A DNA stretch of 64,000 nucleotides from Myxococcota bacterium (GTDB taxonomy: Bacteria > Myxococcota_A > Bradymonadia > UBA7976 > UBA1532), in assembly GCA_023150895.1 (NCBI GenBank), contig JAKLJY010000024.1:16245-80244 (forward strand). The letters run 5' to 3'. The first letter of the stretch is position 1. Each line of letters begins with the position of its first letter. A program made the position numbers and the translations under genes. This document shows positions 8,454-22,965 of the stretch, piece by piece. The notes beneath the pieces were generated by a model that saw only the letters and a list, made by a program, of their open reading frames with translations, had not been told where the DNA came from and did not search any database.

Positions 8454-10399
8454 GCCTCGCCTCCCCGCGTGACGCGGCGCTCGAGCTCCGTGCGGGACAG
8501 GACGGCCGCGAAACTCGGGAAATCTGGTTCGAACGGGGCGAGCGCCCGCAGCAGGGCCGCGAGCTCGGCGATCGGCACGTCGGCCGGGGCCGCCTCCGCC
8601 ACCATCCGGGAGAGGCGACCGATGGGGGTCTCCGCACCGTCGGCGAGGGCGGCCCGCACTACGGCCTCGGGGCTCGCAACCCCCTCGAGCCCCGCGGGGA
8701 GGCTCACCACCACGAAGGTCTCCCCGCCGAACGGCTCGAGCACGAGGCCGAGCGCGGAAAGCGCCTCGGCAAGGGTTCCCGCCCGCCGGGCCTCCGCTCC
8801 GGTCAGCGTGACCATGACCGGGCTCGCGAGGCGCACCGGGGTTGCGCCGCGCCGGAGTCGATGGGCGGCGAGCGCCCGGCGCGCGGCCCGGAGATCGACC
8901 GCGACGAGCGCATCCGGCGCCAGGCACAGCGCGAGGCGTGGCCCGAGGGTGCCGACGGGCCGCCAGGTGGGCAGGCCGGGGCCTTCGCGGCCCCTCGTTT
9001 GCGGCGCCGGCTCTTCGCACTCGCCACCGACCGGTGGGGTCGACGCCAGCGTTTCGGTGAGCACGCGCGGGCGGTCCCACTGGGGGTCGCCCGCCGGCGG
9101 CCGGGGGGGGGCGACGGCCCCCGCAGTCGATGGTCGCGAGGCGGGCGGTGGGGAAACCAGGCTGCGTTGCGCACCGATGCGCTCCATCGCATCGAAGATG
9201 CGTCGCCGATGGGCGTCCAGGCCGGCGGGCTCGGCCGCGGGCGCGGCGGGGCCGGGCTCGGGCGAAGGGACGGCCGGCGGTGCGTCTGCCGGGAGAAGGT
9301 CGTAGCGGCGCGCGGGCGGTGGGGGCGTGTCGGCGGCGGCCGCGATGTCGGCCCGGGGGGGCTCCGGGGGGGACTCGGCCGAGAAGAGCGACGCCGCCTC
9401 GGTCTCCGGGCGCCCGCCCTGCCGCAGCGCCTCGAGGACCGTGCGATGGATGAACCGGTGGATCGCCCCGGAGTCGACGAACCGGACCTCCGTCTTCGCC
9501 GGGTGAACATTCACGTCGACCGCCTCGGGCGGAATGCGCAGGTGCAAGACGACGAAGGGCGAACGGCCCCGTTCGAGCGCGCCTGCATACGCCGCCTGAA
9601 CGGCGCCGACGACGACGCGATCGCGGATGTAGCGGCCATTCACGAAACAATGGAGGTGACGTGCGGAGCCGAACGCCAAGGGAGGCAAGCCGACGAGCCC
9701 CTCGAGCGCGAACCCGCCCTGCACGTCGATCGGCGCGAGCGCCCCGCCCACCTCCCGGCCGAACAAGGCCCGAACCCGGTCGACGAGTCGCTCGTGGCGG
9801 GGCAGGTCCAGGGCGACCCGTCCCTCCTTGACGACCCGGAACGCGATGCCCGGCCACGCCAGCGCCAGCTGGACGGTGGTCTCGTGAATGTGCGCGGCCT
9901 CCGTCTCGGGCTTCTTCAGAAACTTACGTCTTGCCGGTACGTTGAAGAAAAGATCTTCAACCACTACTTCAGTTCCAGGCGGACCGCCTGCCTCCGAAGG
10001 CGGACGGCGACGGCCCCCATCGACCGCGACGACGGTGGCCCCGAGCGCGTCGGCCTCCCGCGTCCGGAGACGAAACCGGCTCACGGATGCGATGGACGGC
10101 AAAGCCTCGCCCCGAAACCCCAGGGTCGTAATACGGCCAAGGTCTTCGGCGGTGCTCACCTTGCTCGTCGCGTGGCGCTCGAGGCAGATCACGGCGTCCT
10201 CCGGGCTCATGCCGCGCCCGTTGTCGGTGATGCGGAGGCGCTCGACGCCGCCCCCGACGATCTCGACCTCGATCGCCGTCGCCCCCGCGTCGAGGGCGTT
10301 CTCCAGCAGCTCCTTGGCGACGCTCGCCGGTCGTTCGACGACCTCGCCCGCGGCGATCTGGTTGGCGAGCGTCTCGTCGAGGACCCGAACGATTCCCAT
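8450..10399 (-). CDS. mutL: DNA mismatch repair protein MutL, endonuclease motifs absent
   Basis: 649 aa. The N-terminal GHKL ATPase domain is intact: the Glu in ELLENALDAGA, DNGRGM, the ATSKV lid and GFRGEAL, followed by the S5-fold domain (residues about 210-330). A Pro/Ala-rich linker of about 130 residues leads to the C-terminal dimerisation domain. In that domain the metal-binding DQHAxxExxxxE motif of endonuclease-type MutL is replaced by VDLRAARRALAAH, and the ACR and CPHGRP motifs are not recognisable. The protein should still couple mismatch recognition to downstream factors but probably cannot nick DNA. It is the first gene of the tightly overlapped mutL-miaA-aroA-cmk chain and lies 45 nt after the FHA gene. 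Confidence 0.93.
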   Translation of the reverse strand: MGIVRVLDETLANQIAAGEVVERPASVAKELLENALDAGATAIEVEIVGGGVERLRITDNGRGMSPEDAVICLERHATSKVSTAEDLGRITTLGFRGEALPSIASVSRFRLRTREADALGATVVAVDGGRRRPPSEAGGPPGTEVVVEDLFFNVPARRKFLKKPETEAAHIHETTVQLALAWPGIAFRVVKEGRVALDLPRHERLVDRVRALFGREVGGALAPIDVQGGFALEGLVGLPPLAFGSARHLHCFVNGRYIRDRVVVGAVQAAYAGALERGRSPFVVLHLRIPPEAVDVNVHPAKTEVRFVDSGAIHRFIHRTVLEALRQGGRPETEAASLFSAESPPEPPRADIAAAADTPPPPARRYDLLPADAPPAVPSPEPGPAAPAAEPAGLDAHRRRIFDAMERIGAQRSLVSPPPASRPSTAGAVAPPRPPAGDPQWDRPRVLTETLASTPPVGGECEEPAPQTRGREGPGLPTWRPVGTLGPRLALCLAPDALVAVDLRAARRALAAHRLRRGATPVRLASPVMVTLTGAEARRAGTLAEALSALGLVLEPFGGETFVVVSLPAGLEGVASPEAVVRAALADGAETPIGRLSRMVAEAAPADVPIAELAALLRALAPFEPDFPSFAAVLSRTELERRVTRGGEA

Positions 10400-10444
10400 G
10401 GGGCCGGCGTTTTACGGCCCCGCGGCCCGCGATGCAAGCCGGGT

Positions 10445-11350
10445 TCAGGGGCCCGCGTCGAGCTCCGCTGCGGCGCGCCCGATGAGGCGGGTGGCGATGA
10501 GTCCGGGGGTCGAAGGCGCGACCACCACGACCGTCCTCAGGGTCACCGGGATGTGGGCGTCGTGGTATCGGAACGTACTCAACGAGACATGCCGTCGCAG
10601 GGACTCGGCCTTCCGGCGGGCGAGCGTCTCGTCGCCGGTCTCGAGCACGACGGCAAAGCGGTGGCGGTCGACCCGCGCAAGGAAGTCCGTCCGCCGGACG
10701 CGTTGTTTGAGCTGGCTGGCGAGGAGCGTGACCACGCGGTCCATCGCCAGGTCGTGAAAGTGCGCCGTGAGCCCGTCGAACCCTTCGATTTCGAGGAGGA
10801 TGAGGCACTGATCGACACCCGAACGGGCCCGTTCGGCGACGTGCGCCTCGAGCGCCGATCGATTCGGGACCTGGGTCAACCCATCGGTGTGCCCGATACG
10901 GGCGATGACGCCCGCGACGGCCTGGTCGAGATCGGGCGCGGCGATGAAACGGAAGGCCGTGCTGCCGATCACGACGACGTCCTCGTGCCGCAGCGGACAG
11001 CGTTGCACCCGGACATCGTTGACGAGCGTGCCGTTCGTACTCGCGAGGTCGACGACGTCATAGCCGGTCTCGGTCGCTTCGAACCGGGCATGCTGACGAC
11101 TCACCGCGGCGTTCGGAATCACGACGTCGTTCGTCTCGATCCGGCCGACGGTCAGGGACGGGCCGGAGAGCTCGATGCGCCGTTCGACCTCGTCGCCGTG
11201 AATCTCGACGAGACAGTGTCGAAGACCCGCCAGCGCGGGCGGCAGCGCCCCGTCGGCAGTGGGTACGGCCGCACCGAGGGCGGGCAGCAGTGCGCCCACC
11301 GACGTATCGACCGTCTCGGTCAGCTCTTCGGGCTCGACTTTCTTGCTCAC
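10445..11350 (-). CDS. FHA domain protein with degenerate GGDEF-like domain
   Basis: 301 aa. Residues about 45-125 are an FHA domain, which binds phosphothreonine peptides: VGRIETNDVVIPNAAVSRQHA followed by LASTNGTLVN carries the conserved GR, SRxH and NG residues. Residues about 135-300 have the shape of a GGDEF diguanylate cyclase domain: DGLTQVPNRSALE at its start matches the usual DxLTGLxNR, and ILLEIEGFDGL matches the metal-binding strand region. The catalytic GGDEF loop is replaced by DRHRF, so c-di-GMP synthesis is unlikely; a sensor or scaffold role is inferred. GTG 11350 has GGGAG 5 nt upstream; GTG 11362 is possible. A Ser/Thr kinase partner is expected but none is in the window. 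Confidence 0.82.
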   Translation of the reverse strand: MSKKVEPEELTETVDTSVGALLPALGAAVPTADGALPPALAGLRHCLVEIHGDEVERRIELSGPSLTVGRIETNDVVIPNAAVSRQHARFEATETGYDVVDLASTNGTLVNDVRVQRCPLRHEDVVVIGSTAFRFIAAPDLDQAVAGVIARIGHTDGLTQVPNRSALEAHVAERARSGVDQCLILLEIEGFDGLTAHFHDLAMDRVVTLLASQLKQRVRRTDFLARVDRHRFAVVLETGDETLARRKAESLRRHVSLSTFRYHDAHIPVTLRTVVVVAPSTPGLIATRLIGRAAAELDAGP

Positions 11351-11412
11351 CGCAACTCCCACGCGGAGCGGACGCCGGTCGCATGGCGATTGCGGCGCAC
11401 TTTCCGAGGCAG

Positions 11413-11441
11413 AGTGTGCGGCGCCGACACGGCGGCGTCAA
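11413..11441 (-). promoter_or_regulatory. Candidate promoter of the FHA gene
   Basis: On the minus strand TTGACG (11441-11436) and CACACT (11418-11413) are 17 bases apart. The -35 is good and the -10 weak (3 of 6). It lies in the 141-nt gap between the PEGA lipoprotein gene and the FHA gene. Confidence 0.4.
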
Positions 11442-11491
11442 AAACGCGCATACCGCACATTACGGCGCGTTGGACGCCGGACTTGACCCGC

Positions 11492-11830
11492 TCAGCGCCG
11501 CTCGCCCTCGTCGAGGCAGACGAGGTGGGTGACGAGCCGCCCGCCTGCGGGCGGTACGTCGACGTCGAAGTACCCGGGCAAGCAGCCGCGGCGGCTCAGC
11601 ATCAGGCGGTGCGGCCCCGGCGTGACCGCCAGCAGGCCGTCCCGATAGCCATCGAGGCGTCCGGCGAACGCGTCGTCGAGCGTCACCTCGACGTCCTTCG
11701 GCGCGACCTCGAGCGCGAGCGCCGCAAGGCCGGGGGGCGGTGGAGGCGGACCGGCCACGGTGACGACCCCGCCACCGCAACCGGTCGCGAGGAGCACGGG
11801 GAGCAGCCCGGCGGGGACGCGGCGGCTCAT
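11492..11830 (-). CDS. Small PEGA-domain lipoprotein
   Basis: 112 aa. Signal peptide with lipobox-like LLATGC, a Pro-rich spacer, and then one PEGA-type beta domain (residues about 35-105). The pattern is VEVTLDDAFAG, then GLLAVTPGPHRLMLSRRG. PEGA domains are small surface-exposed beta sandwiches common in myxobacterial exported proteins. ATG 11830 overlaps the stop of the preceding gene as ATGA, so it is translationally coupled to the guaA-linked exported protein. Function is unknown. Confidence 0.72.
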   Translation of the reverse strand: MSRRVPAGLLPVLLATGCGGGVVTVAGPPPPPPGLAALALEVAPKDVEVTLDDAFAGRLDGYRDGLLAVTPGPHRLMLSRRGCLPGYFDVDVPPAGGRLVTHLVCLDEGERR

Positions 11831-12475
11831 GGCGCCTCCGGGGAACGCGGTGGTTGCATCGACGACGGCAGGACGACGCGCAGAGCCTTGGGCGTCGGCC
11901 CGGCAATCGACAGCACGCACGGCGCCGGGCTCGCCGCTGGCGCCCCCTCGACCGGCCCGGTGCCGTAGCGAATCCAAGGGGTCGGGTCACCGGGTTGGCC
12001 GGCCGGCGACTCGACGCCCGTCGGGCCCCGCAGCAAGAGGAGCAGGCACGGGCGAAACGCGGCGGGCGCCGTCACGGTGACCTCCGGCTCGGGGGCGGGA
12101 ACGCCGTGGCCGAGGGCGGCGAAGACGTCGAGCTGCGCCGGGAGGTGAACCGTGCCGTCGGAGAAGAAACGCGGCTCATCGAATCGGACGAGGCCGGGGG
12201 CACGGTTGGCCGCCGCTCGCCGGGCCGCCTCCGCTGCGCCTGGCGGCACGGGCAGGGCGAGAAGGGCTTCTGCCAGGCGACGGCGGGCGTGCGATCGGGC
12301 CAGCTCGGTCGCATCCTCGAGCAGCAGGCTGCCCGTCGGTGAGAGCAGGCGCGGCGTGCCGACCCCGAGCGCATGCAGCCGGCCGGTCGGCCAGTCCACG
12401 TCGGCGCGGTCGGGCTCGGCGCCGGCCGCGCGGACCGGACCGACGCTCGCCAGCAACGCCAGCACGACGCGTGTG

Positions 12476-12489
<14 letters not shown>
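11827..12489 (-). CDS. Exported protein of unknown function, distantly LPP20/FlgP-like
   Basis: 220 aa. A short basic N-terminus and hydrophobic run end in VRAAGAEP, a plausible signal peptidase I site. After it, [13 protein letters not shown] and [13 protein letters not shown] resemble the start of LPP20/FlgP-type proteins (a strand, then an Ala/Arg-rich helix), but the match is weak. The rest is Pro- and Ala-rich with no motif I recognise. TTG 12489 is the only start that keeps the signal peptide's basic end; it overlaps the guaA stop by 14 nt. The stop overlaps the PEGA gene. The gene therefore sits in the guaB-guaA operon. Confidence 0.62.
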
Positions 12490-14020
<1,531 letters not shown>

Positions 14021-14022
14021 CG

Positions 14023-18693
<4,671 letters not shown>

Positions 18694-18697
<4 letters not shown>

Positions 18698-20571
18698 GCC
18701 GGATGGGGCGCCCGGTCCCGGTTTCGAGCCCGTGGCGGTCTGCGTCGTCCTGGGTGGTCACGGCGACGCTGGCCTGCCTCGCGTGTGAGGCCGAGTCGCC
18801 CTCGGGCGCCGGTCCCGGTCCGGCGGTCATCCTGGACGCGGTGCCCTTCAACGGGGACGCCAGCGCCGACGCGGCGGCGGCCGTTCCCGGAGACGCGAGA
18901 CCGGCGCAGACCGTCCTCTGGGTCGATCCCTCCCGTCCCGCCGGCGAGTCGTCCGACGGCACCCGGGCGCGTCCGTTTTCTCGCCTCGAGGTTGCGTTCA
19001 CCCACGCCCGCGCCGGAGATGTGGTCGCGCTCCTCCCGGGACTCCATCCGCCCCTTGCGTCCGACGGTCGGGGCCCCCCCGCCGGCGTGGAGGTCCTCGG
19101 GAGTGATCGCGATGCGTCTCGCCTCGCGGGCCCCGTGCGCCTGTCGGCCGCCGGCGCGGCGTTGCGTCACCTGACCGTCGACGGCGGCGAGCCGGGAGTG
19201 CGTGTCGAGGGCGACGTCCGGCTCGAGGAGCTCGTGGTCTCGGGGACAGCGGGGGTCGGCCTCGAGGTGCACGGGGGGGACGTCCGGGTCGAAGACGTCC
19301 GAATCGCCGATGCTGCCGAGGTCGGATTCTGGATCAACGGCGGCGTGGTCACCGGGCGCGGCGTCGAGATCGCCGGTGCCCGCGGCGGGGGGCTGCGCGT
19401 GTCGGCCGGCGAGGTCGATCTCTCGAGCGTCGCCGTCCGGGACGTTGCCCTCGACGTGGCCGGTACCCGAGGCGCCGGGGTCGAAGTCGAGGGTGGCACG
19501 GCGCGGTTCGCCGGCGTGCGGGTCGATGCGGTGGCCGATCGTGCCGTTCGCGTTGCGCGGAGCGGCCGGGCGGTCGTCTCGGCGCTGTCGATCTTCGGCC
19601 CCGCGCTCGATGGCCTGACCATTCTGGCGGGCGGTTTCGCGGAGGTCGACGGCTACCGCGTCGCCGGCGCCCGCAATGTCGGCGTCGTCGTGAGCGAGGC
19701 GTCCGCGCGACTCACGGGCGGCGTCGTCTCCGGAGGGGGGCGCGCCGCGGTCCTGGTCTCGGAGTCGGCCGTCGCGGTGAACGGCCTGGTCGTCGAAGAC
19801 CCGCCTGCCCGCGGGGTCGCGCTGCTCGCGAGCGAAGGCGAGCTGAGCGGGCTCACCGTGCGCCGCGCCGGCGACGTCGGACTGCAGATCACCGATCCCC
19901 GTGGGCCGGTCACGCTGGAAGACGGGCACTTCGAGGCGTGTGCGGGGGCCGGCGTCGCGGTCAGCGGCGGGGCCGAGCAGGTGGTTCACCTCGCCCGGGT
20001 CACCACCACGGGCAGCGTTTCGGGCGAAGGGGCGCTCGCCGAGGGTCTGCACGTGCACCGGGGCCGCGTCGTCGCGGAGTCCTTCGTCGCCCGGGCGAAC
20101 ATCGGCGCGGGCATCTTGATCGAAGCCGGGGACCTCGAACTCTCCACGGCCGAGCTGAGCGGGAACGGCGGCCCCGGCCTCGTGGCCGTCGAATCGGGCC
20201 CGGAGGACGTTTTGCGCCTCACCGACGTCCGCGTGACCGAGAACACGGGCGCGGGGGTCCTCGTGATCGGGGGGATCGCCCGGACGACACGTTTGCATGC
20301 CTCGGGCACCCGCCTCGATGGTGACGGCACGGCGGACGGCCTCGCGCTCACGGCCGGCGCCGTCGGCGTGTCCGAGGCCGACCGGCTCGACGGCAACGCG
20401 GGCAACGGCCTCTCCGTTTCCGCCGGAGCCGCCGTCACCGCGCGCTCGCTGACGTCGACCGAAAACGCCGCGTTCGGGGTGTACACGCAGTGCGGTGCGG
20501 CCGAGGCGGCACTGCTCGATGCCATCGATCTCGCGGGCAACGGCCAGGGCGAGCGCAACGCCTGCCCGTGA
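18694..20571 (+). CDS. Right-handed beta-helix lipoprotein
   Basis: 625 aa. A basic N-terminus and hydrophobic run lead to LACLAC, with two possible lipidation cysteines near residues 28-31. VLWVDPSRPAGESSDGTRARPF is a DUF1565-type start of a parallel beta-helix, and about 450 residues of imperfect 20-25-residue coil repeats follow (pattern GVxVxGGxVxxxxVxVxxA). Such helices are found in surface polysaccharide-active enzymes and adhesins; no catalytic residues can be assigned. It is coupled by ATGA to the IPT protein gene, so the two are likely made together. The stop codon touches the inverted repeat at 20571-20623. Confidence 0.75.
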
Positions 20572-20623
20572 ACTGGCACGATAATGATCCGCCCGCAAAG
20601 GCGGCGTCGTTATCGTGCCAGTT
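20571..20623. repeat. Perfect 14-bp inverted repeat joining two convergent stop codons
   Basis: AACTGGCACGATAA (20571-20584) and TTATCGTGCCAGTT (20610-20623) pair perfectly around 25 bases. Inside these, CCGCC and GGCGG can form a second short stem. The left arm begins in the TGA of the plus-strand beta-helix gene. The right arm is the last codons and TAA of the minus-strand radical-SAM gene. No T-run follows on either side, so it is not a textbook terminator. It may still halt or stabilise both converging transcripts. Confidence 0.85.
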
Positions 20624-21242
20624 GCTCGACCGCCCGACGCAGCGCCGCATCCGGAAAGCCGGACAACAGAACACGACCGTCCGGCTCGACGTGGATCTCG
20701 GCCGTGCGTCCGCGTTCCGCGGTGAGCGCGGCGGGGCGCCGCCCGAGGACCCAGAGGCGCTGATTCGTCGATCCGCGCCAAGGTCTCGTATCGGGCGCGC
20801 GAGCCTCGTAGCGGCCATCGACGAGGAGGTCGAGGTGTGAGAGGAACCCTGCGGCGCCCGGGGGCGCCTGCGGGCCTCGAAGCGCCTCGTAGGTGAACCC
20901 CGTAAACGCGAAGAGCGAGACGGCGGGCCAATCGCGGCGGACGAACGCGCAGACCGCGGCCAAGGCCGTCGCTTGTTGGAACGGCTCGCCCCCAGAGAAG
21001 GTCACGCCCTCGGTCGTCGGCCCCCGCGCCTCCAGGATGCGTCGCACCAGAGCGGCCACCGGAACGAACGCCGTGCCCGGGGCATGCGTGTCGGGGTTGA
21101 AGCAGCCCGGGCAGGCGAGCGTGCAGCCCTGGACCCAGACCACCACCCGGCGGCCGGGGCCGTTCACCCGGGAGTCGACGGCGAAGGCCGAGACGGCGAC
21201 GCTCGGGTCGGTCGGCAGTTTTTTCGACGATGAGTGCGACAT
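20610..21242 (-). CDS. Radical SAM activating enzyme, NrdG-like 4Fe-4S protein
   Basis: 210 aa. The radical SAM cysteine motif CxxxCxxC is present as CTLACPGC, preceded by VWVQGC. GVTFSGGEPF (SAM-binding GGE) and a shortened TIM-barrel with LLVDGRYE follow. Length and layout match NrdG, the activase of anaerobic ribonucleotide reductase, and related glycyl-radical activases. No nrdD or other glycyl-radical enzyme gene is in the window, so the partner is unproven. ATG 21242 fits the family N-terminus better than upstream in-frame starts. It is divergent from a sigma-54 activator gene, with 98 bases between them. Confidence 0.82.
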   Translation of the reverse strand: MSHSSSKKLPTDPSVAVSAFAVDSRVNGPGRRVVVWVQGCTLACPGCFNPDTHAPGTAFVPVAALVRRILEARGPTTEGVTFSGGEPFQQATALAAVCAFVRRDWPAVSLFAFTGFTYEALRGPQAPPGAAGFLSHLDLLVDGRYEARAPDTRPWRGSTNQRLWVLGRRPAALTAERGRTAEIHVEPDGRVLLSGFPDAALRRAVEQLAR

Positions 21243-21340
21243 CGCTCCGCTCTGGCCGAATGGAATTGTGAAGGCATTTTTCCACGGCCGCCACACCCGG
21301 CGGCCGCTCGTAGTCTCGAATTCCGCCCAGGAGTCTCCCG

Positions 21341-22396
21341 ATGCGCACGCTCGACGCCCGTTTCGGCGAATCGCCGCTCGACTGCCCGCTCACCCTCGAC
21401 CCGTCGCCCGAGCCGTTTCCCGAGATCATCGGCCAGAGTCCGGGCATGCGCCGCCTGAAGGCGGCCCTCCACGAGCTCGCCCGCCTGGAGGTGGCCGTCC
21501 TCGTGCGCGGGGAGAGCGGCGCCGGGAAGGAACTCGCCGCAGCGGCTCTCCACCGGGGGTCGGCCCGCGCGCGGCGTGCGTACATCGCGGTGAACTGCGC
21601 CGCGCTCCCGCGGGAGCTGCTCGAGTCCGAGCTGTTCGGCTGCGAGCCGGGGGCGTTTACGGGGGCCCGCCGGCGCGACGGGTATGTGGCGCGCGCCGAT
21701 CGCGGAACGTTGTTTCTCGACGAGATCGGGGAGCTGAGCCTCTCGGCGCAGGCCGTGCTGCTCCGCGTCCTGGAGACCGGGGAGTACACGCCCGTCGGCG
21801 GGGAGCGGGCGCGACGCGCGGACTTCCGTCTCATCTGCGCCACCCACCGGGACCTGCGGCAGATGGTCCGCGCGGGGACGTTTCGACTCGACCTCTATCA
21901 TCGGATCTGCGGGCTCGTGGTCGATGTACCGCCGCTGCGAGCCCGGACGGAGGACCTGCCGCTGCTGTGCCGCGCATTTCTCGGTCCGGGCGGCCCGACG
22001 TTGACGCGCGCAGCGTTGGCGCGGCTCTCGGCCCACCCGTGGCCAGGGAACGTCCGGGAGCTGAAGAACGTGCTCGCGCGGGCAGTCGCCCGTCGCCGGC
22101 GTGCCGACGAGTACGACCTGATCGAAGCCGAACACGTCGTCTTCGACGCATGGTCCACGGACGACCCGGCGGAGAGCCCCGCGTCGCCCCTGGTCGACCC
22201 GTTCCCTGCGCCCTCGAGCCGGCCGGGAACGGCCCGCTCGGTCCGTGCTGCCCTCGGTCGGCTCGTGCGCGACGAGGTCGAACGCCACGAAGGCAATGTT
22301 CGCGCCGCCGCCCGCGCACTGGGGATCAGTCACACGACGGTCTATCGCCACCTGCGGGCCTTCGAGGGTCCCCTTGCCTCGCCCGCCGGACAGTGA
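21341..22396 (+). CDS. Sigma-54-dependent transcriptional activator without sensor domain
   Basis: 351 aa. The AAA+ domain begins almost at once (residue about 28). Walker A is GESGAGKE, the sigma-54 contact loop GAFTGA is intact, Walker B is GTLFLDEIGE, and the sensor and arginine-finger regions follow (WPGNVRELKN). A Fis-type helix-turn-helix closes the protein (NVRAAARALGISHTTVYRHL, residues about 317-336). There is no receiver, GAF, PAS or FHA domain, so activity must be set by expression or a separate protein. AGGAG lies 7 nt before ATG 21341. Neighbours suggest no obvious target; a regulator of the divergent NrdG-like gene is possible. Confidence 0.9.
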   Translation: MRTLDARFGESPLDCPLTLDPSPEPFPEIIGQSPGMRRLKAALHELARLEVAVLVRGESGAGKELAAAALHRGSARARRAYIAVNCAALPRELLESELFGCEPGAFTGARRRDGYVARADRGTLFLDEIGELSLSAQAVLLRVLETGEYTPVGGERARRADFRLICATHRDLRQMVRAGTFRLDLYHRICGLVVDVPPLRARTEDLPLLCRAFLGPGGPTLTRAALARLSAHPWPGNVRELKNVLARAVARRRRADEYDLIEAEHVVFDAWSTDDPAESPASPLVDPFPAPSSRPGTARSVRAALGRLVRDEVERHEGNVRAAARALGISHTTVYRHLRAFEGPLASPAGQ

Positions 22397-22410
22397 TACC
22401 CCGCGGCCCC

Positions 22411-22965
22411 ATGCGCAGCGCGTTCATCGTCGCGTGGATCGGCCTGCAGACGGCGCTCCCGCTGAGTTACTACGTCGGCGACGATGCCTTCGACGAGCGC
22501 TTTGCGTGGCGCATGTTCTCGCCCGTCCGGATGGTGACCTGCCAGACGCGCTTCATCGACGCGACCGACGGGCTCCAGACCACCGTCCGTGCGGCCGCCG
22601 ACGTCCACGAGGTGTGGGCGAGCCTCCTGACCCGCGCGCGGTGGGATGTCATCGCCGGTTATGCCCGTCGGTATTGCGGACAGCGCAGGGCGGCCGGCGT
22701 GGTCCGGCCCGTGCTTCGAGTCGACGTCGTCTGCGGCAACCCGGACACCCTGAACCGCCCGCTCTGCCGCTCGGCGCTCGTCGACGGGGACGCGGACGGG
22801 GTCCCCGACGCTTACCGCGAAGCCGCGGCCTGTGCGGGGCTCGGACCGCGGGCGTGTTACCACCGCGATTGCGGGGACGAGAGCCCGGCGGCCTGCCGGG
22901 CGCGTCTTTGCCAGATCCGGCCCGTCCCCCTGGACCTCGACCTCTGCGAGTCGGACGATGGCTGA
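22411..22965 (+). CDS. Cys-rich partner protein of the HTTM gene
   Basis: 184 aa. An N-terminal hydrophobic segment (AFIVAWIGLQTALPLSYYV) is followed by DERFAWRMFSPVR. WRMFS is typical of proteins found beside or fused to HTTM membrane proteins. About ten Cys lie in the C-terminal half, with one DGDADGVPD Ca2+-loop-like motif. It is probably anchored in the membrane with the Cys-rich part in the periplasm. The HTTM gene begins 8 nt before its stop, so the two products are likely used together. Function is unknown. Confidence 0.68.
   Translation: MRSAFIVAWIGLQTALPLSYYVGDDAFDERFAWRMFSPVRMVTCQTRFIDATDGLQTTVRAAADVHEVWASLLTRARWDVIAGYARRYCGQRRAAGVVRPVLRVDVVCGNPDTLNRPLCRSALVDGDADGVPDAYREAAACAGLGPRACYHRDCGDESPAACRARLCQIRPVPLDLDLCESDDG

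Noticed and set aside
8861..11968. 1035-codon plus-strand open frame over mutL and the FHA gene
   Set aside because: No recognisable domain; it covers conserved mutL motifs on the other strand.
20610..21242. Firm naming as nrdG
   Set aside because: The radical SAM motifs fit, but no nrdD or other glycyl-radical enzyme is nearby, so only the family is given.
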